Source: Rehmannia glutinosa (lineage: Eukaryota; Streptophyta; Magnoliopsida; Lamiales; Orobanchaceae). From it: DNA of 64,000 nt. The stretch covers positions 20,002,317-20,066,316 of the forward strand of contig CM071931.1 of assembly GCA_016081115.2 (NCBI GenBank), written 5' to 3'. The notes beneath the pieces were generated by a model. It made no database searches. It was not told the origin of the DNA and saw only the letters and a program-made list of their open reading frames with translations. A program made the translations under genes and the position numbers. Below are positions 23,720-36,490 of this stretch, piece by piece. Numbering within the stretch: the stretch's first letter is position 1; each line of letters begins with the position of its first letter.

Positions 23720-26700
23720 CGTAATTGTATTGAAATGAAGTTTGACTATTTATTTGCTCTCTTATTTTTTCGCTAATATTTCCAAATCTCTCCATGGGTG
23801 GATTGTAGATATTGGTTGACTTAGCATGTGGTTTTGAGATTGAGCAAATGTGTATGACTATTATCGGGTTGTGCAGCTATTGAGCGCACAAGAGGAGGCT
23901 AAAAAGAGTCATCTCAAGCTCAACAATTGGTGTGAGCAACTTAATGTGTCGATATAGTCTTACTCGGATAAATGTACTTGTAAGATATTTGTTGAGTGAG
24001 AAGACATGTCTATCTTTTTTTTGTGATGCTTGGCTTTAGATAGTATTTCTTTTTAGATCTTCTAAAGATATTGTGGAATGTGAGGTTAGGAGGACGACTG
24101 TATTAGCTCGATGAGGCTTTATTGTCTAACTCGCTAAGGTCAATCTCCCTCTGCATAATTATTTTTTCTAGCGGGATAAGCTTGCTGGAAGAATGTAAGA
24201 TGACTATTTTTCCTATAAAGCTAAGTCCACTAAATTGAGTGCAGACTTATGAGTGTGAGGCACAAAATTAACGCATTATATTTTCTTTCATTGCTATTTA
24301 CGCTATAAGTTAGTACATTCTCACTCTCATCAGTTAGAAGCGCCAAATTGCTTTGAGCGATTCTTAACAGATGGAGATGTGCTAATAGGAAGCGGAAAAT
24401 AGTGTGTTTAATTAGTTTGGACACCCAGTTGAAGAAAATAAAGTTGCAAGTTTAATGATGGTTATAAATACTTTGCATCTATATGAGCTTGCGAAGAATG
24501 GACAACCACTTCAAATGATTAGATTTATGATGGCGCAAATTGATTTGTGTTTCTTGTTGCTGCCTACATCATAAAAAATGTGTCTCCAAATGATTCTTCA
24601 ACCTTGTATGAGCTTTAGTTTGGTAACAAGCCCAAATTAGTGGGTTTGTGCATATGTAAGTTCGAGAATATGTGTTCTCACGTGGAGAATCAAGTCGCAC
24701 GATTTAACATTTCCCTCAAAGGGATGTATTGAGCATTTGTGAAGTCTAAAGAGATCTTAAAACTATGCGAGTTGCAAAATCCTTAGGAGGCGCTCATTTC
24801 TCTAGTGAGGATGTTGTATTATATACTCATCTAGTAATCGCTGGGATAGTGGGAGCGACACTAAGTCGGTGGGAGCTAGTGTCTCACACGAAAAGGATTC
24901 TCACATTCCACGAGTAAAAAGGAGTGAATATAAAATATTCCCCATCATCTATATGAGATTGAGTGGGTATCCTTCACAATTACTTTTGTGGGTGTTGATG
25001 AGTCAATAGAACATGTGACTTCACTTGATGCCCTAAGTGGATAGTTGTTGCGAAGGAAAAGATGAATCGAATGATTAAGAATAAAGTCTAAGAGCTTGTT
25101 GATCTTTCGTCTAGATGCAAGACCATTTGAAACATGTGGTTTCAGAAGGTCAAGCGCAATATAGATGGGTTGATTAACATGTGTAGCTCGACTAAGGACG
25201 AAATATTTACGCCTGTAGAAGAGCGTAAATTTTTTGAGGTGTTCTCCCTAAGTGGTGAGATTGCCTCAGTTCGCCTGATATGTTATCTATTATTGCCACT
25301 TTCATCTAGGTTTGTCCTCGATGATTGACATTGATATAGTTCAGTGAAAATTGAATCATGAGATCTATGTGGATCACCCGATGAATTCAAGAAGTGGAGT
25401 AAGAACAGATTGATTACTGATCAAGAAACTCTAGCTTGACTTGAATCATCATTGATTTCATCGAGCTATCATTTTGATAGGCCTACGATGATCAATTAAT
25501 TCACTGAATATATGTCAAGAGTTGTATCTCATTGTATATGGCAAAAATATGATGACCGAAATAACATGGAGTTATCGCCACTTAGTGTTATTTGTCTTTA
25601 CACTCCATGGTCAAAGATCATATTCATAGTCAAGAAACGATATCTTCGGAAGATGAAAAGAAATGCTAGCTAATTTAAGTAAACATTGTCGAATGTTTGA
25701 TGTGCGCTATGTGCGTACTCAATAAGTCTTGTACTTAGCAGTGTGATTGGTGTGTGGATATCGAAATGATCCATGCGCTATTATGATGCCCGACATGTGG
25801 ATATTTAGATATCTTAAAAGATTGGTATATGATTTGCTAGAGGAAAATTTGGCATCATGAAATGATGCGCATTGCGCGCACATTCATGATGTATTTTGTT
25901 GTCTTGTGATAGTAAAGCTGCTTTGGTGTATGGTTTGGGCGCGGGACATGGATGATAGACCAAACATATTTACTCGAGGCTTTACTTCACTTGAGAGTTT
26001 ACAAGATAGTTAATATTATTCTCAGGCATAATTCTACGAGCGGTGTGGGCGCTCATCCCTTTTATGAGCCTTTGTTTGGAGATATGCTCCAAAGGCATGT
26101 GAGTCATTAGGGATTAAGTAGAATTGATTATGTGGCCTTTGAGAATATATTGTGATTAATGAGATATATTGGATTCTCATTATGTGTTTGGTAATGAATT
26201 TATGAGTTGTCACAGGCTTTGATTGGCCCTCTCACACGGCAATCGCCTCAGCGCTAAGAGAGCGAGCATGATGAGACTTAAAAGATTGTGTCGCATAAGG
26301 AGGTTTGCGAATGATCGCCGCGCTAGCTAGAAAGTGAGGAAGGTTAATAAGTATAATTAACAGTCACCTTAACTAAAGGTTAAGATGAGATCCGAGTTGA
26401 TCGATTATGAAATATGTCCAAACTTCATAAAAGCATGTTTGTAGCCGAATGTGCGAACTATCGTATGACACTTTGGGAGTGACTACGAGTAGTACGCAGG
26501 TCGGGCGCTTGAATAGCGACTGGACTAAGATTTGTATGATGTCTAGAGCGTGACATGCCTAAATTGACTGGGAGCTCCATCATAGCATGTATTCATACTA
26601 CATGTGCTTTGAGGCGACCGTCTATGGGAAAGTGATTTGAATGGGTCCCCCGTCCTTTGTGTGAGCCCATATTATTTTTTTGTACCCTTTGGGACTTTGG

Positions 26701-27188
26701 ACCGTGCCATGAGATGTAAGCTTGATGACGCTACTTTAGCATGTATCTAATGGCCATGTATGATTCGATGCAGCCGGAGCATGTCTAGGAAAGCTGTCAA
26801 GACCAAGCTAATTGGCATGTGGGGCTAAAGGAAGAATTAAGTTAGTAACGCACTTATGTGCTATGATTCATAGCCCGGGAGACTATGTCGAAATGTGTTT
26901 GACTAGTCATGAATATAGAAACATATTTGAGTGAGTCGAGCATGCTCTCTGTATTCATTGAGGGATCTAGAGATGCTTGTTGAAAGTGCGACCACTTGGT
27001 TTGGGGTACATAGCGAGTTATTGAGTTGTAGGGTTATGTTAGTTTGGTGATGACTTAATATAACTCTCCTCACCTTTGCTTTCTCGCTTGGTCGCACGCC
27101 TTATTCCTTATATGAAAGAAGAGACGTGAGATAAGAATTATGAGGATGTGATTCAAATGAGTCGAGTCAAATATGTATGAGTGGGAGA
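23720..27188 (+). pseudogene. Degenerate Copia pol
   Basis: Broken integrase, reverse transcriptase and RNase H relics read in order. Around 24500-24720 is the integrase tail (MIRFMMAQIDL ... and an SLVTSPN-WVCAYV stretch, matching the TPYELW-x-x-x-KP ... L-x-VWGC pattern). Around 25080-25170 is the RT start (FQKVKRNIDG), at about 25350 NHEIYVDHP, and at about 25700 a LMCAMCV block. RNase H-like residues follow to about 26100. Stops occur every few tens of residues. The first 700 bases and 26.1-27.1 kb are presumed to belong to the element but show no recognisable motif. Confidence 0.6.
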
Positions 27189-27690
27189 TATTGGGTGCAA
27201 TTAGGTTGCATCCATATTTGAGATAATAGGGAGTCTTATTTAAATGAAGTTTATCTTGAAACCTATCCCATCAGGACTCTAACTGATACAGAGGATTGAG
27301 ATATATATTGATATCTCTCCCTACAATCAGACAGGGTTATTAGAACGTCTCATACACATATAAAGAATAATCTCTCTCCTAAAATTTCTCTCTATGGTTT
27401 TCCTCTTGGAGCATCACCAAAGTTCTCCAAGGGTTTAAGGTGTACATATCCAAGTAAACAATTATAATAATTATTTACACCAACGAGAAAGGCGGATCGT
27501 GATCTAGTTCGTGATTCAATCAATCTACGGGATTCTTTCGTTGTTGGTTCAATCGAGAAAGGCTTGTAGATGTTTTAATCATGGATCAAAAGGAGGCTTG
27601 TAGACGGGCTCAATCCTGGCTAAGTGGATCGACAATTCCACTGCAAATAGGTATACTCGATCCACCTTATATGTGCAAATATGTGATTCT
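27189..27690 (+). repeat. LTR-like left arm of inverted repeat
   Basis: It follows a purine tract GAGTGGGAGAT ending the Copia region and starts near ATTGGGTGCAATTAGG, so it is probably that element's 3' LTR. It pairs with 27700-28165 in opposite orientation. Confidence 0.65.
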
Positions 27691-27699
27691 AGTTTCGAC

Positions 27700-28165
27700 C
27701 CATATTTACTAACATGCACATATAAAGTGGTTCGAGTATACATATTTTCAATAGAAACCTTCTTTGATTGAAGTGAACAACGAACAAACCCGTAAGTTTG
27801 TTGAACCATAAGCAAACCATGAGCAAGAACACAAACCATCTTTCTCATTGGTGTAAATAAAACTACAAGAGTATTTATTTTGATGTGCACACCTTTAACG
27901 CTTGGAGATATTTGGTGATGCTTTAAGAAGAAAACCGTATAAAGAAATTTTTGGAGAGAGATTATTCTTTTCTTGGTGGAAGACGTTTTTTCTCAACTCT
28001 TGTGTAGGAGACGTATGTTTTTTTAATTGTAGTAATATCGTAGAGATGTCAATATATATCTCAATCTCATATCTCGGTTAGAGTTTTAATAGGAGAAGTT
28101 TTTGATAAGCCTCATCCAAATATGCTCCGAAATATGGATGCAATCTATTGCACGGTACCCACCTC
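27700..28165 (-). repeat. LTR-like right arm of inverted repeat
   Basis: Its reverse complement aligns along the whole left arm: GTATACTCG...TATATGTGCA near the centre (27651-27676 against 27715-27741), the GAGAGAGATTATTCT block, and a TTGCATCCATATTT block at the outer end. The spacer at the centre is under 40 bp. It is an LTR of a second, oppositely oriented element joined end to end with the first, or a local inverted duplication. Confidence 0.7.
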
Positions 28166-28660
28166 AATAAGTATGGTAAGTCTGACCGAAATTTTCAACT
28201 AACGAAGTTTGCAAATATGAATTCAGGAGAATCAGAAATATTTATCATTATATGCATGAATTATACGATGACATATGCATAACAAGATATGTTTATTACT
28301 GAAAGTGAATGTGGATTATAAATTATTGGATGTTTCTCAAAAACTTATTAAGCTAGGGGAATAAAGCTGAAAAACAAATTAAGTTATTCACCCGGGAGCA
28401 ATCACTAAAAGTTTGTTAAACTCAAATTTTTAACGTAATAAATCAAACTTAAACGATTTTTTTTATTCATGTATTTGGAACTTGGTTCAAGTTCGACATT
28501 AGTAATAACAAAATATTCGCACTTTCATGTTTGGGTCGATTGAAACTCATTCAGGTTCAACTAAATTAATAATCAAACCAAACAAAACACAAGACTTGAA
28601 ACTCGATAAAAATTCAAATAAATTTGAATCGTAAAATTTTCGACTCGTCGCTTCATCTAT

Positions 28661-30065
28661 TAAATTTGTACACGGGACTTGGAGATCATTGGAACCGAAC
28701 CGACATCCGAACCAAAAAATATCCGAACCGAAAATATCCGTTGACTTTTTGACTTTCTCCAAACCGAACCGTCCCGAAAAAATTTCTGTACGGTTCTGGA
28801 GATTTTTAAAATATCCGTACCAAGAACCGTACCGAACCAAAGATCCGAAGATAGAACCGATTTTTAAGAATTTTTTAATACATACATATATATTATTTTT
28901 ATCTTATTTATATTTTGATATTGTGACACCCATATTTAATTAACCTAGAAAATTATCTGATATGATTAATTAATTATTAAATTAAGTTTCTAAGAATTTA
29001 TATCATTTAACTAGCCTTTTGCCCGTACAATGCATGGGACGTGTTCCATCAAGGTATTGCATGCATATAAAAGCTACACTATTAATGAATATAAAAATAT
29101 AAAATACAACTTCCAACAAATCAAGTTAACTACATATATTTTAAAATTATAAATTTTGGAATACTTCTTTATACACAACATTATTCGTCTGTTTGATTTT
29201 ATTTTGCCGTCGTCACAAACTAATATGTTCAAACTCTTACGATACGTGACTCGTGAAAAACAACATATAATTGACCATGGTAATTGAAAATTGAATTCTT
29301 TATAGGAGAATTAATGAAAATAATTAAGGAGATTAATTATTCTCATTATTTGCTACGTTTTAATAAAGCATAACATCAACATGTATATTAAATTTCCTTA
29401 TTGTCGATACTTATATGTTATACTTTTAAAAGTTTTGTACATCCGAAATACAATAATTACACATCAATGATCCATAGTAAATTAAAAAACCATCACTTTA
29501 GATTTACAAAATTTTTGATATAAATTATTCAATGGTTAATTTTATTTTGGTATTGGCGACTAATTATATTGCAATCAATCAAATATTTAGAATATAAAAA
29601 TTAGATCGTAAATCTACCATAATAAAATACTTGTCCAACAAGCGCAATTAAAGATTAATATATTAAGAAAATTACTTTTGATCGAGAGCCTTTAAGTGTT
29701 GGTATGACTTTATGGTTGTAATTTATTTTGAGATTGTGTTGCCCTTTGTGGTTATAGCATTTATTTTGAGATTGCACTAAAAAAAAGGAATGGACTATAA
29801 TTATTTGGTGATTTTTACATTCATTTTTTATTTTTTTCTTATTTGTGTGTTTTACTTTTGATTAATCTCCATTTCCCCCATCCCGAACCGTCCCGTTAGA
29901 AGCGAATTCGATTCGTACCCGATCCGTGCGAAAATTGATGCGGTTGGTACGGAGATTTTTTCTCTACGGTTCGGTTTTGGAGATTGATTTTTAAAATCTC
30001 CGAACTTCGGGACGATTCTGGAGATTTATGAATCTCCGAACCATCCCGGACCGTGCACACCCCTA
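28661..30065. mobile_element. hAT-type element (1405 bp), no transposase
   Basis: Perfect 8-bp duplications TCATCTAT lie at 28653-28660 and 30066-30073. The right end, reverse-complemented, starts TAGGGGTGTGCACGG; the left starts TAAATTTGTACACGG, a decayed match. Both subterminal regions carry many CCGAACCG/CGGTTCGG units in opposite orientation, and the core is AT-rich. No transposase is visible. The open frames at its left end are by-products of the repeated GAACCG units. Confidence 0.8.
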
Positions 30066-30073
30066 TCATCTAT

Positions 30074-31500
30074 AACCCAAATGAAAACATGGGATTTACT
30101 CTGTTGATTTTTGGTGCACCAAACAACACTATATTGATATACAATAGATATACAAAATAGTTTCTCTTGAGTGTGTGGTGTGGATGGAGAGCTCGAATCC
30201 CTTCCTATAAACTTTAAACTGATTTTCTTCTTCTTAATAAACTGAGTAAAAAAATGGGGGAGGGGTGGTTCCTCTCTGTCAATACTTCTATCTAAAGTTA
30301 AATTAAAGTGTATTTGTTAGAGAACAAATTCACTAAATATGGCCCAAATAAAAATTCTTAGCTGAAAGCTTTGATTGTTGAATAAGAATCTCCATATTGC
30401 GATAGTACATGATTAGTCCTCAGAATTGATAGCATGACGATAGCCTTGTATACATCCCACAATACTTTGATTTATCTTCTAATTACTTTGCAATCACAAA
30501 TGAGATATTTTGGGTATTTCACTCATGTGTATGGAGTTTTTTTAGTAATCAACATAGAATTCGACACCTGTCTATTACAAGTGAATTTTCTGTGCTTTCA
30601 TAGTTCGTGATTCAAAGAACTTAGCCAAGACACACGATAAATTTGATTCATTAAAGAATCAATGAATCTTAGAATTGAATTACATTTATTAAATCAATTA
30701 TATTTTGATTTAACATTAGTTGTCGAAAGGAACACACATGTATTCACTAGCAATCGAAATATGTTTGCTTGCTATTTCACCTATTGCTAGGTAATTGTGC
30801 TTTATTTGCTAGGTGTTCTCACGATTTATAGGTTTTTGAAACTTAAGAGTTAATTTCAAGTGTATAAATTGATTGATTCATAAATTGAATAAATTGTTAT
30901 TCGTAAATCGTAAGTTACAATAGTTGTAATTCTACTACTAGCATTAATTGTGAACCTAAAGACTCACACGCTAAGAATGGAGAAATTTATTTGTACATTC
31001 GAGAATTGTTCAATTGTTGGATGTAGTTAATTGATAGAGATTAATTAATTGTTGCTTGATTTAATTCAATTAGTTGAATTAAATATTTAATCAGTTGAAT
31101 TAAATATTCAATCAATTAATTGAACCTAATAGATTAGGAAGCAAATGTAATGAATTATGTAATTGACTTGATCAATTAATTAAAAATTGAGTTAATTTAA
31201 TTGTTAAGTTAATTTTTCCAATTGAATAATAGAATTATTTAATTTTAATAGATGGAATTGATATGGTCAATTAAATTAAATATGAGATTGATCAATTAAT
31301 TAAGATTAATTCAATTTTTTTAAATTAAATGTCCAAGCTCAATATTTAATTAAGCCTGTCAGAAAATCCATCAGACTAATTTGAAACGAAAAATAAGGAG
31401 GAGGACATTCTTGCAAATATCCGAATAAAAATTATCCAGATAAAGCAAGATATTTTCTAGGATAATTTTAATTGATAGGAATCTATCGTAATTATCGGCC
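30074..31500. other. AT-rich spacer upstream of the phosphatase gene
   Basis: Very AT-rich, with many TTAATTGA/TCAATTAA units at 31000-31330. It could be a relic LTR starting near TGTTAGAGAAC (30317), but I cannot show a matching end or duplication. No gene is seen. Confidence 0.4.
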
Positions 31501-31511
31501 TTGTTAATTTC

Positions 31512-31627
31512 TGGGCCAACTTCAAAGAAGACAATTCAGGCCCAAGAGGAGAATCCAAGATGCTACAAAATACATTAAGTAGGCCCAAGAGGAGAGTCCA
31601 AGATGCTACAAAATACATCGAGGCCCA
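31512..31627 (+). promoter_or_regulatory. GGCCCA-box cluster with 43-bp tandem duplication
   Basis: TGGGCC at 31512-31517 is followed by GGCCCA at 31539, 31582 and 31622. The middle two lie in two near-identical 38-bp units (31538-31575 and 31581-31618, one mismatch) spaced 43 bp. GGCCCA/TGGGCC is the site II element of plant housekeeping promoters, bound by TCP factors. The cluster ends about 240 bp before the start codon at 31864, a normal place for a proximal promoter. Regulatory use is inferred. Confidence 0.6.
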
Positions 31628-31863
31628 AATGCGTATGTTAGATAAACAGAGTATGGCAGAGACCATTTTAGAATATGAATGAATTTTTCAGAAACCTTTC
31701 CTCCTAAAACATCTTCTTCTCTGTTCTCCCTCCATTTTTTTTTTTCCTGCCAATCTCAGTAGTTGCTCCGACTCGAAAGGAGGTGTTTGATCTTATCGAT
31801 ATAAGTTAGTGATCAAAATTCGTCCAGTTACAGCAGTTGCTGAATTTTTGGCGCTTTCGAAGA

Positions 31864-34800
31864 ATGAGCGAAATCGCAGAGCATGGTGAGTCAGCTCTTT
31901 TTCGAAATGCCGATTACATTCTCGTTTTTATGTGGCTTGTATTTGTTGCAGGTCCATTGAACCACCGTATCCTCCATTTTTCTTCTCTCCTTTTTTTCTT
32001 CCCGCTTTGATCACATATATTTTTATTCAAAGTGCTTTTGTGTTCTGCTTGTAGGATATCCTCGTCCTCTATCTAATGCGTTTTTCTTTTCACGAGAGTT
32101 TCAACTCCTTTTTGATCTGCGCTTGAAAATTTTGGCCTGACAATGTTCCTTGTGCAGGATCGACGCCTAAGAAGACTGTGTGTCCACATCCTGGTTTTTA
32201 TGCTGGAATGTGCGTGAAGTGTGGGCAAAAATTGGATGATGAATCTGGTGTTGCATTTGGGTACATACATAAGGTTACTTTCTCGAAATATATTGTTAAA
32301 GTTTTTAGTATTTTATTTCTATAGTTTTCCTCCCATTCGAAGATATGCAAAAAGTTGTCCTACTGTGGTAAATGACTCTAAGTTATCATATGCTTAATAT
32401 TAGTTATGTTCTTTTAGGATAAACTTAATCAGGGATGAAACTGAGTTAATCATCGAAGCCTATGCCTTCTATTTGATTAGCTCTAAGTTTTAGGCCTGTA
32501 GGAAGGAAGCATAATAACATTCCTAGAGATAGGATTGAGAATAAAAATGCACCTGTTAGGATGAAAAGTAACAAATGAGTCCAAAAAATGCATGTATTGA
32601 TTCCACAGTTCTTTTCCATTCGTGTAGTATCATATGAGTTTCAGAATTTATAGGCAATGCATGAAAAGATTGGTATCTAGCTTTCCTTGCTCTCTTGCAG
32701 TTGTAAACTTGAGAAAGTATTTTGTATTTATCAAGTTATCCTGCGTGCAGAATTTGAGGCTTGCTAATGATGAGGTTGCTCGATTACGCAACAAAGATTT
32801 GAAGAACTTGCTACGGAATAGAAAACTTTATTTGGTTCTTGATTTAGATCATACATTGCTCAATTCAGCCCGGCTTTCTGAAATTACAGTGGAAGAAGGA
32901 TACTTAAAGGGCCAAAGAGATGCTTTGCCAGGTGTTTCTCCTTATCCTTTCTATGTTCCTTGTTTGATCCTTGCAGAGGCATTTTTGTTATTTTAATATT
33001 GTATCTCATGTTTTCAGTAGGTTTTTTCCTCTTGCCCTTCAATAATTGGAAGATTTTATAAGTTTGGCATAATTACGAATGAAGTTCTTTTAAGGCTATC
33101 ATTATACAAATGAATATGCTCTCAGATAATTTACTTTAGTTTAAGCTTTGTCCTGTCCTTGGTTTTCAGCAGATACAGATAAGGTTTAGAATTTGGGAAA
33201 TTTAGAATTTATTGCTTGCTTCTATGGCTAAGGGTCTGATGAAGTTTCTAAGTTGAAAAATCAATCTAGATAAGCCTCATACTCTCACTTGGTAAGATCA
33301 CCTTATTGAGCTATTATATGGTTGTGTTTTTAAGACTCTTTGGTAGCATGAACTTGACTGGATTTTTAATCAGTTCAGATATTTTAAGTGAACCACATGG
33401 CGTAAAAAAGTCCCACTTTCATTATCATACCTAATTTCACTTACAAAATATTCCCTTAATTTTTCATGATCAAATATGTTATGCTATATTATGCTTAAAC
33501 TCGTGTGTATCAGTGTGTGTGCATGTTTGCTTGACATAGTACAATGGTTTAGTCTTTCTGTGGATGTCTGAATACAAAATGATTAGTACTAATTATTCTC
33601 CTACATGGATTTGTTTTTATATTTCGTAATGACCTTGTCATGCTGAATTCTAGGAATAATTTTTGTTTTTCCTTACTGAGTTTATTGCTGCTTCGGTTCC
33701 ATCTTTTTTTTTTTCTTTTTGTGTGGCGTAAACTAATTTACTTTTTGGCTTTGAATTCTATCCTAGTTTCCTAATTACAATTTGGAAATGATCAGATACC
33801 TTAAAGAGCAGCCTATTCAAACTGGACCAGATGCAGATGATGACGAAGTTGAGGCCATTTGTGAACACGCTTCTGAAAGAAGCTAATAATTTGTTTGAGA
33901 TGTACATATACACTATGGGTGAACGTCCCTATGCTTTAGAAATGGCGAAGCTGCTTGATCCTGGAGATATCTACTTCAATTCCAGAATAATCGCACAAGG
34001 TGATTGCACACAGAGGCATCGAAAGGGTCTTGATGTTGTTTTGGGCCAAGAAAGTGCAGTTGTCATCCTCGATGATACAGAAGCGGTAATTGAGCAATAA
34101 CTTGAATTCTAAAATTAATGGGGTCATTGTGATTTGTGGATATGCTCTTAATGTAGTTTCTGATGAATTATGTTGACTTGCAGCAGTTTTACCTCTAAGC
34201 ATGCTAAGTTGTTTATTTCTCGAGTTACATTTAACGTGGTGAATTTCGCTTTTCGTGGTTATTAGAGCAAAATGACATTTATATGTTTGCTTTAACATTA
34301 TGAACCGCAATAAAACTTTAGAGACTTAAAATTCATCCTTAGCAGTCTCTCTTTTGTCACGCTGTGCTGTAAGCTAAGCTGTTCACCTTGTAGTTTAAAG
34401 AGGAACAATCCTACCGGACTCATCAGGTGTTTGTTAAATTTACCTCTTATAAATTTTGAAGAATGTTATGTTGAACCTTCGAAAATTGGAAATTTTCATG
34501 AAGGGTTTGGCTAATAATATTACCTTAAGACTGCTTTCGGTTAACAATCAATGACTTAAATATTTTGGTAATCCATAGTCATTTACTGAATGAACTTCTT
34601 CTGCATGTATGCTTGGGAGATTTTTGCTTGTCAGGGTGACTCTTCAAATGTGTCCTGTGCAAGTTTTCTTGCTCATAGTAGAGAGAATTGTTTCTGCTCA
34701 TTAATTTAAAGCATGATATACCTTCATTTACACTGATGATGCCATACTTCTGTGTGCTTAGAAATTAGTGAAGCAGTGTAATTAATGACGAACACAGAAA

Positions 34801-35958
34801 ACTGGAGAGGGAGAGAGGGAAAAATGCTAGAGAGAAACAAACAAACATGTGATTAAACACTGGTTTGACATTTGTCAATTTTCTTGAAGTTTTTAAGATG
34901 ACTGACCAAAAATGACATACCAAATAAGTTACTTCCACAAATCTAGCTTAATGAATACTATAGGTTTAATTTCTGCAGTACTCTCCTTTTCTCCCTTTGA
35001 ATCATCATGAATATTGTTGCAATAGCTAGTAACAGGCTAATAAATTTGCTGTCAATTATTTTAGGTGTGGGGAAAGCATACGGGGAATTTGATATTAATG
35101 GAAAGATATCACTTCTTCGCCTCGAGCTGCAAGCACTTTGGCTTCAACTGCAAATCGCTTTCTGAACTAAAAAGTGATGAAAGTGAGACTGAAGGAGCTC
35201 TGGCCACTGTTCTTAAAATTCTTCAGCGGATCCACACTTTATTCTTTGACGAGGTATTGCCTCTCTACTATCCAAATATTTAAATAAAATTAAGTTTTAA
35301 TTAGCTTATTTTCAATCTAATTAATCGACTTGTCTTTCGTTTTCAGACACGCGAGGATAATCTCAAGGACCGAGACGTGAGACAGGTAAATCTGGGTGGG
35401 GATGGCTGAGTATACACTTCCCTTTCTATCTGTTGGTGGTTGGTGCTGTCTGTCATGTGTGTTTTCTCTTTTTTTTTTGGACAGTGTTAATGGTATTAGC
35501 CAATAATCCAAATTGTTTGTTCATAAGTTTAGTTTTTGTAATGGCTGTCCATTCGAGGTGATGAATGCTGAATCAGAAGCTCTGCCTCGATTTATGGTCA
35601 TTAAAAATTTTCATCTTTGATCATTGTCTTTCCAATCATGTGACAGGTGCTAAAAAATGTTCGCAAGGAAGTTTTAAAGGATTGTACAGTCGTCTTCAGC
35701 CGTGTTTTTCCGACAAATTTCCCAGCCAAGCACCATGCCTTGTGGAAAATGGCAGAGGAACTAGGAGCCAAATGCTCGATCGAACTCAATCCATCTGTCA
35801 CACATGTGGTCTCTACAGATGCGGGAACATATAAATCCCGATGGGCGGTCCAGGAGAAGAGATATCTGGTCCATCCACGGTGGATCGAGGCTGCCAATTA
35901 CATGTGGCGAAAACAGCCGGAAGAAAACTTCCCTGTTAGTCGACCGAAGAATAAATGA
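31864..35958 (+). CDS. CPL4: RNA polymerase II CTD phosphatase, FCP1 family (CPL4-like)
   Basis: Seven exons: 31864-31885, 32158-32273, 32751-32931, 33796-34085, 35065-35253, 35347-35385, 35647-35958. All introns are GT-AG and the frame is open throughout, giving 382 residues. FCP1-family enzymes dephosphorylate Ser residues of the RNA polymerase II C-terminal repeat in the nucleus. Residues 16-29 hold a C-x-H ... C-x-x-C cluster. The phosphatase domain (about 72-210) starts with DLDHT at 77-81, Asp77 and Asp79 being the predicted nucleophile and acid/base; LRPFV and MYIYTMG follow, and a second acidic pair, Asp199-Asp200, lies in VVILDDTEA. Residues 280-375 form a BRCT domain ending WRKQPEENFPV. 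Order, length and wording match plant CPL4; the Arabidopsis protein is somewhat longer at the N-terminus. The start is the only ATG in frame before the first splice site. The gene has no transposon in its exons and no broken residues. The exon limits are my splice reading. Confidence 0.92.
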
Positions 35959-36261
35959 ACTGTGAATGCTCTAATCTAATCTTTGTTGACAAATTTATTC
36001 GAAATTGTTTTTGAGCTAACACTCATATATTTGCTAAGTCACCGTAGATATAATGTGGTGATCTTTTGAAATGGCTAAGACGATTTTTTTTCTTTTTTGA
36101 ATTTATGTTAGTGAAGGTCTTGAGGAAGGTGACTGCATAGGGGAACCGTTCATTAGACCCAAGATGTTGTAACGTGGATGTAGAGTGGAGAAGTTGATAA
36201 TGTGATTTGTCTGTATACACTGGTTTAGGAATGCCATATACTTGCCTCACAGCATTATTAT
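35959..36261 (+). other. 3' untranslated and downstream region of the phosphatase gene
   Basis: AT-rich sequence directly after the stop codon, likely containing the 3' UTR. No certain AATAAA-type signal stands out, so the transcript end is undefined. A MITE starts at about 36262. Confidence 0.45.
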
Positions 36262-36490
36262 TACGAATAATTACAAAAACACCCTTGAGGTTTAGTCTAA
36301 TTACAATAAAACCTAGTTACTTTTCAAAATTACAAATACCCCCTTGACATTTGTTTCTCTTAGAAATCACCCCTCAAGAGGGATGTATTTGTTAGGTAAA
36401 TACACACTTCATTGGGGTGTTTGTAATTTGAAAGATAACTGAAGTTTTTAGTAATTAGGCTAAACCTCAGGGCTGTTTTGTAACTATCCC
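36262..36490. mobile_element. Foldback MITE (about 229 bp)
   Basis: The left end (ATTACAAAAACACCCTTGAG then GTTTAGTCTAATTAC) pairs with the right end, whose reverse complement includes GTTACAAAACAGCCCTGAGG then TTTAGCCTAATTAC. The inverted repeats span about 90 bases each. Flanks are ATT-rich (CATTATTAT on both sides), so the duplication is ambiguous. It lies about 300 bp after the phosphatase stop codon. Confidence 0.65.

Larger units (their letters stand above)
22829..28345. repeat. Segment duplicated at 37304-37896, here filled with insertions
   Basis: Its two outer parts (22829-23700 without the hAT element, and 28187-28345) align to 37304-37668 and about 37710-37896 in the same order and orientation. 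Shared blocks include TTGTATTATTTGTAAGT-like, GACAGCATAACCAC and TTATTACTGAAAGTGAATGT. The middle holds a hAT element and a ruined Copia complex that the other copy lacks. It may be a segmental duplication or two copies of one dispersed repeat. Confidence 0.7.

Noticed and set aside
30317..31400. A solo LTR upstream of the phosphatase gene
   Set aside because: A TGTTAG start is present but I could not find a matching CA end with a 5-bp duplication.
33936..34310. Minus-strand open frame of 124 codons
   Set aside because: It is antisense to phosphatase exon 4, whose plus-strand reading is strongly conserved.
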